64,000 nucleotides of DNA, from assembly GCA_009733575.1 (NCBI GenBank), contig ML769483.1, forward strand, positions 114,941-178,940. The letters run 5' to 3'. A program made the translations under genes and the position numbers. Positions 55,945-64,000 of the stretch are shown here, one piece after another; within the stretch, counting starts at the first letter, position 1; the number at the start of each line of letters is the position of its first letter. The notes below the pieces were generated by a model. The model searched no databases and was not told where the DNA came from. It saw only the letters and a program-made list of their open reading frames with translations. This stretch comes from Gymnopus androsaceus JB14 (Eukaryota > Basidiomycota > Agaricomycetes > Agaricales > Omphalotaceae).

Positions 55945-57391
55945 ACAGGACTAAATGTCATGATGCAAGATCACATGCAACAGTTCTATGGCCCCCAATT
56001 ACAGCTGATCATGAATTTGTAGCATACTTTTCAAAAAACACTCCCTACTGATTTTGTTTACATCCAAACAAAATGACATACCTAGCTCCACAACTATTGT
56101 ACTGTTATAGTCTATACCATTGTACTCCTACGCCATGGGCAACTATTGATATATTCATCCTACTGCCAAGCGTAAAATCTCTACTCTCTCTTTGTCTGAA
56201 AATCAAGTTCCCACTGTGCGCAAACTTCATTCATGTTTCCCAGTCAACAGTCAGCAGGTTGAAGGCCGGGTTTTTGCAACTGGCTGTGTTGTGCAAATCA
56301 TTTTATTCGCAAAAATGTGCTTTGAACCGCTGCCCGCATCTGGAGTTGTTTGTCATCCCATATATTGCAGTCTTCACCACTTTTGTGGTGGGATTCCACA
56401 AGGAAAGGGAAGGAGCGTTTATATTAAGTTGACTTGTGAGATCACTTGATTGTTCTAAAAACATCATTATCTAGGTCTTGGTCATGTTGCCTGTATACGT
56501 GGTGTTGACTTTTGTCATGGGTTGTCTTGTCTGGGGAAATCTCTTGGGTTTGGTTCTACACATGATGGATTGCTTCAACTGTGCTTTGATTGGTATTGCT
56601 TGCTGAAGGTCTCTGGCATAGCTCTAGTGGTTTATTAAGTACATTCAGAGTGCAATCTCTCCTAGTACTTAGTAGGTATTGTACACAATTTGCTTGATTT
56701 TCCATGGGACACTTCAGTAAGCAAAGAAGGGGAATTGCGCCACTTCCTGAGATACACTTATCTGGATGCTTTTTTTGCCCATACCTGTTCCCACCAAGAT
56801 TCCCACAAAATTACTTCCAGCGGTACAATTTTTCCAGGGCAGCTCAAGCTTTGACTTGAAATTTGCGACTTTAGTTGCTAAATGTTGCTCGGAAGTATGA
56901 AACCCCTAGATCATGGAAGCTGCTATAATGGAAGCCGCTATAATTAATCCCCAGTGAGAAAAGTTAGCATAAGCATAATTGACTCAGCTTTCCATTTTAG
57001 TCAAACAATGGGCATTTGGGCACTTCAGGGTTGATGGATGCATAGGAATGCGTTGCACGTCCCATTCCTCACTTTGGTTCCTTGGTTCATCTTTCCCTTA
57101 ACTGACACTCTGCATGAGTCTTATTCTTATTCTATGATCCTGTAGATACTAACTTCTGATAACACAACTTTTCTCAATTCTAGTTTTGCATTTCTCCACA
57201 CACACATGTTATGACTTGACTTGAATCCCCTCCAAACCTAATAACATGTTAGTAATAAAAATAGGAAACTTAAGACAAGCCTTGGACCGTTAATAACCGC
57301 TAGGCAAGAAATATATACTCAAACAACTAGGCTCAAGTAGAATTGTTAGTAACAGAATTAATTAATATGGAACTCACAGAATATATTGTTC
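55945..57391. other. non-coding stretch
   Basis: Readings at 56,073-56,449 have no recognisable motif and overlap in different frames. No repeat or gene is supported here. Confidence 0.35.
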
Positions 57392-57679
57392 GGAGATGTC
57401 TCAACAAACAATGATAAGTACTACCTTTGGAGATGGCTCAACAATAGGCAGCAAAGGTTTTAATTACTATTTGGAGATAGCTCAACAAATAATAATAAGT
57501 ATTACCTTTGGAGATGGCTCAACAATAGGTAATAAGGCTTGTAACTAATACTCAGAGATGTCTCAACAAGTAATAGTAAGTATTCACAAGGAGATAGCTC
57601 AACAGGTGAATAAATATACAGATCAGAGATAGCTCAACAATCTATATAGGGTGGACATGTATCTGGAGATAGCTCAACA
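57392..57679. repeat. regular array of a 15-bp motif
   Basis: Eight copies of (G/A)GAGAT(G/A)(G/T)CTCAACA start at 57,392, 57,429, 57,473, 57,510, 57,554, 57,590, 57,625 and 57,665. Steps are 35-44 bp. The stretches between are A/T-rich; some are alike in pairs (ACCTTTGGAGATGGC at 57,424 and 57,505). No gene is associated. Confidence 0.9.
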
Positions 57680-59030
57680 GAATACAGCAAAAGTGGTCTT
57701 GAAGCACACACAAGGGGTGTTTAGCACAAAGGGCGGTTTGGATTCAAAAAAAATAATATGTCTACCATACATGGTGAATCTTGGCTACTTATATACTAAA
57801 GGAAAAGCTGCAGAATGCGCAGTATCACTGTGAAGCTGCGGATCAGCTGCGGAAACTGAATAGGTATATATAATAAATGTATAGAAGCTGCGGAAACTGC
57901 AGTAAGTATCACTGCGGGGATGAGAGCATAAACGGACCGAAAATATACTGACAATATGACGAGGATATAGACTATTTCCGCCACGTATTCAGTGCCTGAA
58001 TAAGGTGAAGAAATACGAAGGTTATTGTTAAAATCTGCACAATTTTATTTGCGTATGAGCGCCGCCAAAAGGGGAAAGAAATTTAAAAAATTTATCACTT
58101 TTCATCCAGCCGTTTATTAAAAGTATTCCTTAATTAACCTAGCTATAGTTAGGGTAATAATAATAACAATTTTCTTCTGTTTTACGCGCCCAGGTTATGT
58201 TAATGTTTTTCGGAACAGTCTCAAAATAAGGTCATAAAAGTTACATGAACAAAATTCAAAATTTTCTCTCAATTTCCTTATCATTTCCCTACCCATAAAA
58301 ATTTGAAGAAATTGTGAGTATTTTTTGAAAAAACTTGGAGAGAATATTTGTAACGATATCGTGGACGTCAAGACGTCGCGGATCCACGATTTCTGGATAT
58401 CGAGAACGATATTTACACGATATCCACGATGTCACGAATTTCGTTACTATCTATATATTGCAGGCGGAAAGTGACACCGCAAAAAGGATGTTATGATTAT
58501 CAAAAGAAATCCAGGAGAGATGATACTTTTTTCGCTCGGTCTCCAGTGCTGATTATGGTGTCTTGCAGGGTGCCTCGAGTTTGTCCCCTAAGCCGTCAAT
58601 GATCCCTGATTATAACGACGGGGAAGTTTCCGCGGGATATCAAGATTCGGACCATGTACAGTTTTCTCATCTAAAAGCACCATAATTCGCTCATCTCGCT
58701 GCTTGTATAGATGGGTCATGCCATCTTGACGTCGTCAACGTCGCAGTACATATACAGTTTCGAAATTGCAGGCTTAATCAACTGCTTCTATCTTTTGGCG
58801 CATGCTCACACTCAGAGTTGAGCTTCCAGAATCCTTCTATACGCGCATATACTATATATCTACATATCACTGCTTTCTTGAAGTTGCTGTCCTTGCTACC
58901 TAAATTTTATTTGCACCCGGGTGGCCACTATCTTTGCGTGTTATTTGATATCATTGTATCGATCTGTGTTATATGCATACAAGTATTTATTATCGATGAG
59001 CAAGATTACATACAAAAGTTCAACGATTTT
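57680..59030. other. non-coding stretch with a palindrome cluster
   Basis: At 58,350-58,447 a cluster of inverted sequences runs from GTAACGATATCGTGG to CACGAATTTCGTTAC, with GACGTCAAGACGTC and several ACGATATC-like words inside. Otherwise no gene or element was recognised. Confidence 0.5.
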
Positions 59031-59720
59031 CTACAATTCTGCGAGTAATGCCTTGAGCGGAGGTAAGGATGATGGCTGTGGCCCGACAAAAATGGGCGCA
59101 AGCCGATCTGATCTATTTTCTGCAAGCGAGTACGTAGCCAGAGAGGGTACGGGAGGAATGCAAAAGGGAGCTGGGAGAGGTAGAATTTGATTCAATGTCA
59201 TGCAATTCGGGCTGTAAGGCGTTTTTGGGTGCCAGGATCTATGATTGGAGGACCTTGCGATACAGCTAAGCAGGGTACATTGTGGCTGAGCCAATGAAGT
59301 TGGTGTATATGCTGAGCAACTGTTGTGTGAGATAACAGAATATTCGAACCTTATTTTGCTTAGCGGTAACAGTCAACTTTATTCGTTTGATAATAGAAGG
59401 GTCACCAAGCATTCGCTGGCGAGTATATGAACATTCTTCAGTGTTTCGAAATCAGTCAAGGTAATTTTCCAAGAAAGAAAAAACTAACCTCGGTGTTCCT
59501 TCTTGCATCTTAAACATTTTTCATTGCCGTTGTCACTTTTGATACATTTGCGTCTTCGCCTGTGGCAGAAATCACAGGCTGAGGATGACGACGGGTAAGC
59601 AAATTATAAATTTATCCATCCGAGTTACCCAATTAAATAAGAAATGACTGACCTCGGAGACAGTAAGGCTCGCGCGACGTCCGAGACTTTCTCAGTTGAA
59701 GAGAAATTTATCGATTCTAT
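59031..59720 (-). pseudogene. Zn2Cys6 transcription factor fragment
   Basis: Minus-strand exon ending at 59,489 encodes ACDFCHRRRRKC, a spacer and CLRCKKEHR, which is the first five Cys of a fungal binuclear zinc cluster with its basic loop. A GT splice site follows. The likely next exon (about 59,315-59,031) reads CSAYTPTSLAQPQC and a Pro/Leu-rich tail to a stop, but joining it in frame needs one base more than the splice signals give. The usual several-hundred-residue regulatory domain is not found downstream. A pseudogene or a gene with missed exons are both possible. Confidence 0.6.
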
Positions 59721-60000
59721 GATGAGGGAGTACTAAGGTCAAGAATTATTCTTGGATGCTGGACAGAACCTACTTGTAGTGACGGAGACAAATCTATAAG
59801 AAGCAGATACAGCATCATTCATTTTCAATGTGCGTGGTGGTGAGGATGGAGAAAACGATTTCACTTGCGGAGAGATTAACACTCCATTTCTGACTGTAAA
59901 ATGCTTCGTTAAGAAAAAAATTGGAAGATCATGGGATTCCTGGGACGGTGCCGACTGACACCTCTAAAAAAATTTCAGTGAGATTTGATTGATATGGGGG

Positions 60001-60411
60001 TAGAGATGGGCACGAATATATGCATGAATATTTGTTTGTTTGGTGAATAGCCACTGAGATTCTGGTCAGAATGAGTAAAATAGTATGCAAATTGGTGGAG
60101 AAATAGTTGAGCTACATCCTGATCAGATTTTTATTATACTTGGATTATTTCCCCATGCTCCAGTGACCAAAATATGCTCAAAAACCACGAATATATTCGT
60201 TTTGTGCATTTTAAGTATTCATGGAGCTTCTTTGGCAGCTGGAGCATGGGGAAATGATCCAAATGTGATAGAAATTTGACAGGGATGCAGCTTAACTACT
60301 CCTTCATTAATTTGCATACTGTGGTACTCATTCTGTGCAGAATTCCCATGGCTATTCATTGAACATTGCCCAGCACTCAGGTATTCACGAATATATTCGT
60401 GCCCATCTCTA
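60001..60411. mobile_element. hAT-type palindromic MITE
   Basis: Ends TAGAGATGGGCACGAATATA and inverse (TATATTCGTGCCCATCTCTA); the eight bases TATGGGGG are repeated exactly at 59,993-60,000 and 60,412-60,419. The halves pair over most of the 411 bp (GGAAATGATCCAA / TTGGATTATTTCC, TTTGCATACT). Eight-base duplication supports hAT. Confidence 0.92.
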
Positions 60412-60419
60412 TATGGGGG

Positions 60420-61724
60420 CATACCACCATGTCAACATTTTCGAGGTTCTCGGTGCGATTAAAGCACACCATGATCATGCAAAATGTCTATATTCGCATA
60501 AGGTAACGATGCGATGAGATGGCTCAGTCGAGTCATCCAACCGTGTATGTTTGGATGATTGAATAAGGGTGATAATTATTCCTTGCAGCGACATTGAAGG
60601 CATTGCAGTCAACCACATCATTGTATGTGCTTGTGGGCCTCAATGTAGCATGATTTAACGAGAAACTGCTTCCAATAGGATTTCGTACCGTGCCAAACCT
60701 TCTGAATCTCCATCAGTCGTTCTCAACATGGGAGTGAAGGAGATAGAACTATATCCCAAAATTTGGATAGAAAATTCAAACTCATACAACATGCGGCAGG
60801 AATGAGATGCTCGTGCTCATGCTCCATTGTGATCACATTATTTTGGTGCCAGCGGAGAAATGGAGCCAATGAGAGGAATGGGAGTGACCAGAGATATAAG
60901 AAATGGGTTCGAATTCTAGTCTCCAGCTGGCTCTATAACAGCAGACTTGAGTACTCTAAATCTCGGACGCTTCTCGGAGGATTCCCGAATGTTGATACAA
61001 AGGAAGATTGCCATGCTCATTGTTCTGGGTATCTCATATTTATGTATCAGTAGACTGCATCTAATGTTCTCGAGACAGCATGCAACGATTATTATCCCTA
61101 TGAACCCGACATTGAAATCAATCGGTAATAAATGTCCCTTGGACTTCATGATCCCCAATTCCTTTCCCTTTCAGATCATCCTACCCCAAGATGCGATCGA
61201 GTGTGTACTTGAGGATTTGGCCTAGGTCCCTGGTTCTGATAGTAATAGTAGCCATAGTGGAAGTCATTGAGATAAGGGCCCGGGCTCATGATCTTAGCCT
61301 CAGTATATCTGGATAGCTTGCGAGGAGTAACATAGCACTTACATGTTCCTGTTGGTTCAAGACGACGTGTTTGTTAGCTACAGGAGATGATAAATCGTGC
61401 AATTGCCCCCTTGTCTTACCAGCGTCGAAGGAGGATAATGATACGGAACACATTTAGGATATGCGGGTATCGATTCTGTTTTTCGAGAGACACCAACACT
61501 AGCTTTCAATTTCTTTGAGAGGTTTAAGGAGCTCTTCCTCTTCATGCTGTTTGTACTAGCAGAGAAGTGCATATTGCTGTTTGCCAATATGCGTTTTTCG
61601 TAACACGGAGTTTCTTGAGGACGCTTATACGAGTGCATTTAACGTACGTAGGGCACTGACCACATCGAAGAGCCGTAGCGCGAACACTGTATTGGATCCG
61701 CGTTGTGCTGACATTTTCGACAAA
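60420..61724. other. no assignable gene
   Basis: Several short readings on both strands have no family motif. Possible host gene fragments with introns cannot be excluded (a GT...CAG pair bounds 60,501-60,589). Confidence 0.3.
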
Positions 61725-62548
61725 CGTCAGCACAAAGCAGTCGTTACAGCATACCATGTCAGTCAAGCGTTATATCACGCCCTTTCACTCTCTCGTCTCA
61801 ACTTCGACGTAGTCCTGGTAAGTCAAACTTATGTCGAGTACTTGTAGTTAGAAAACAATGCACATATTTCCAAATCTTTAAAATGATTGGTTAGGAAGGA
61901 AATGGACGCGTTAAATATGAATCGATTGGGACAAAGGAATCACTTTGATACAAAAGACCAACTTTGACAAAGGAATGATGCCACAAGGTAAGTATGAGAT
62001 TCATTGGGACAAAGGGACTTTGAAAGAGGAATCAATCTTGAGCTTCAACATATGACTGGATTGAGTATTGGAATAGGTTGGATTCATGCGGGAGAGGTCA
62101 TTGACGCGACCATTGATCCTCCTCTTCCTGCTCATCGGACATCGTCAGCAATCTTCAAATTTAGAGCATGTCTAAGGAATGCCAAATTGATGGATCGCTG
62201 AGCAAAACACAATCTGAATTTACGAAGGTATCTTTGCTGAAAGTGTGTCAAGCAGAATCGTATCGCTCAGGAGCTCTGCGACATCCCATTTCATCAATCC
62301 CACCGTCGACATTGTGTTAAATGCTTCCTCCAACTCAAGAACATCCATCAAATTCTGTTAAAAGGCATCAGCGCGTCTTTGCCAGTGCGCACATTAGCTA
62401 TAGCTGACGTTCCAGCAAAGTCGAAGTTGCTGACGTGTTATTGAGACGTCAGCACAAAGCAGTCGTTACTGTCATATCAATGGCTGTCAGGCGTTATGTC
62501 ACGCTATTTGACTCTCTGTTCTCAACTTCGAAGTCGTCCTGGTAAGTC
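61725..62548 (+). repeat. diverged direct repeat of about 100 bp
   Basis: CGTCAGCACAAAGCAGTCGT opens both 61,725-61,824 and 62,447-62,548, which then share GCGTTAT(A/G)TCACGC, CTCAACTTCGA and CCTGGTAAGTC. Each is preceded by an inverted GCTGACGT-like word. Both end in a good 5' splice sequence, so this may be a duplicated exon. Confidence 0.7.
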
Positions 62549-62673
62549 GTCTTTAGTTCGTATACTTAATAGAAACAATGTACATATTTCGGAATGCTTG
62601 AAACGGCTAAAGGCCTACAAAAAAAGTGAGAAGTTATTAAAAAAAGCAGAAATGGAGAGATGTTAGATGAGCT

Positions 62674-64000
62674 ATGCTCTTGAATGGTATGCTGACGATT
62701 CCAATAGCAGTTAGCGTTGTGGCAGTCGCCAGCAGCTTGGCACTTGGTATTCGAAACATGGATTCGTCTAAGCTTAAGGTATATCATATTACATGTATAA
62801 TATATAACACTAATTTCCTACAGTTATCCCGCTTGATATTAGTCGATGTAGAAGCTCAGCAATCCGACGATGAATTGGACGATTCGGATGATGACGAACT
62901 GATGGCTGCTGAACGAGCACGCCAGGCTGCTGAGAGTGTACCGTTGCGGAGACGCAACAAGGTCTACGGAGTTTTAGAAGTTGTGAAAAGATGGGAACAT
63001 TATGCGGTTCAAGGAGAGTGGGCAAGGCAGGAGATACAACGGAAACCAGAGAAATCGCGACATTACAAGCGCAAAGCGCAAACAGATCTATCATCCCTGC
63101 CTCGTCCTGAAAAACGGGCTGGTGCAAAGCCATCCTCATCTCCTCCGCCCAACACGATCCCGCTCAAAGTGCAGACCTGTACCGGTACCGTTCTCACCCA
63201 CAATCCAGTGATATCTGGAGAGAACGAGTTACAGTACGAAATACGCGCCTACGATATATCTCAATGTATCTTGCGTGAGGCTCAGAGCAAAGAACTTGCC
63301 AGAATGGTAGCAGACATTCGAAATCATCAGCTTTGCTTCCCTCCTGGACAAACGCCTACAGCAGCCCCATCGCATGAGATTGCGGAGGAATGGTCTTTGA
63401 GTGCTCCTACACCTGCAGGAGGTACACCTACTCAATCACCTTCTTGCTCGCAAACGCCTCCCATTCCGCTCTCACCATGGCATGACAGTGCCCCCACACC
63501 TGTTGCAGGCCCAACTCCTACTCAACACTCGCGTTCCCTCTCACAAGCACCTCCAAGTTTGTTATTATCGGATGAATGGCTTGGTGGAGCTGCTGGAGGA
63601 GTCACAACTCCCATGTGTCGTTCACTTTATCCCTTACAAGTGCCACCTCTTGCTCCTCTTCCTCTCTTTTTGCCTGAAACAGATGGCGACTCTCCTGCAC
63701 CATCAAACGATATCAACGTTGGCGAAACAGATAAACTTTCTGATTGGCAAGTCACTATTTTCTATTATCAGCTGTAAAGGTCTTACGGAGTTTTTTTTTT
63801 AGTAATTACCGCATTTTGCAAGGGTGGCGAATTGCGCAGAGGATGCTTACGGCCACTTTGTTGCTTCCCGACGCACGAATAGAGCTCCAGAAAGTGTTTG
63901 GCAATGACTACGAGAACAATGTTTGGGCTATGTGTTGCAAAATCAATGACATGGATCCCGATGAATGGGATGAGCGGACAAGCGAGATTGCGAAGGAACT
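62674..64000 (+). CDS. unassigned gene, runs off the window
   Basis: Exon 1 (62,674-62,778) encodes a hydrophobic N-terminus (IPIAVSVVAVASSLALGI) that could be a signal anchor. A 45-nt intron leads to exon 2 (62,824 to about 63,770): acidic QQSDDELDDSDDDELMAAER, a basic region (RKPEKSRHYKRKAQ), then a long Pro/Ser/Thr-rich part with repeated (A/T)PTPxxxPTQ. After a further short gap the reading LQGWRIAQRMLTATLLLPDA and NVWAMCCKINDMDPDEWDER continues to the edge. The second splice is uncertain: the best phase gives an intron of only about 30 nt. I do not recognise the family. No stops inside exon 2, so it may be a live gene. Confidence 0.5.

Noticed and set aside
56073..56449. Host gene with Cys-rich readings
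   Set aside because: Two frames are open over the same bases with no motif, start context or intron signal favouring either.
57392..57679. CRISPR array from regular short repeats with varied spacers
   Set aside because: The repeat is only 15 bp and imperfect, spacers are partly alike, no cas genes exist and the surroundings are eukaryotic.
57200..58030. LTR with TGTTA...TAACA ends around the motif array
   Set aside because: Possible ends near 57,250 and 58,030 exist, but no target duplication or internal element part was found.
58818..59048. Membrane protein from a hydrophobic plus-strand reading
   Set aside because: It is short, has no family motif and overlaps the end of the Zn2Cys6 fragment on the other strand.

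Overview
The window looks like repeat-dominated nuclear DNA of a basidiomycete fungus, probably an agaricomycete. This is inferred from short (about 45-65 nt) GT-AG introns, chromodomain Ty3/gypsy elements, Ty1/copia elements, a Tad-like LINE, PIF/Harbinger, Tc1, hAT and MULE-type DNA transposons, an intact fungal-style MIF/tautomerase gene, and a Zn2Cys6 cluster. No bacterial operon structure, tRNA or rRNA gene was found. All family names come from motifs read by eye; no database search was possible.

Layout. 1-8,222: 3' part of a chromodomain gypsy element. It is broken by two related MITEs carrying TTAGGG/CCCTAA arrays, holds a minus-strand gene between pol and the 3' LTR, and is inserted in a RecQ-like helicase pseudogene (8,223-9,790). 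10.4-13.6 kb: decayed gypsy-type gag split by two TA-flanked MITEs. 14.4-19.65 kb: multi-exon gene of unknown function split by a MULE with a 9-bp duplication and by a 516-bp MITE. 20.8-24.4 kb and 51.5-54.2 kb: two inverted copies of one Helitron-like element; comparing them exposes five younger insertions and their empty sites. 24.7-29.1 kb: decayed minus-strand gypsy. 30.1-30.7 kb: a five-exon MIF-like tautomerase gene, the clearest intact host gene. 32.1-41.0 kb: old copia fragment that received a long-arm fold-back element (33,678-40,735), which holds a Tc1 element and a PIF/Harbinger element. 41.0-42.65 kb: LINE remnant. 43.6-55.9 kb: a second fold-back structure of the same family, filled by a nearly full-length young copia (45,563-51,304), the second Helitron-like copy and several MITEs or solo LTRs. 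56-64 kb: sparser DNA with a regular 15-bp motif array, a Zn2Cys6 fragment, a hAT-type MITE and the start of an unassigned gene running off the right edge.

The genes do not form a pathway; the region is a layered insertion record. The deepest chain read is copia fragment > fold-back element > 516-bp MITE > PIF/Harbinger. Most element genes carry stops or frameshifts, several of them CGA-to-TGA changes. The PIF/Harbinger transposase frame is open, but one probable catalytic Asp is Asn. The most unusual signals are the antisense gene inside the gypsy element, the telomere-motif MITEs, the long fold-back family with palindromic site arrays, and a MITE family starting CATCAG that makes 2-bp duplications of variable sequence.
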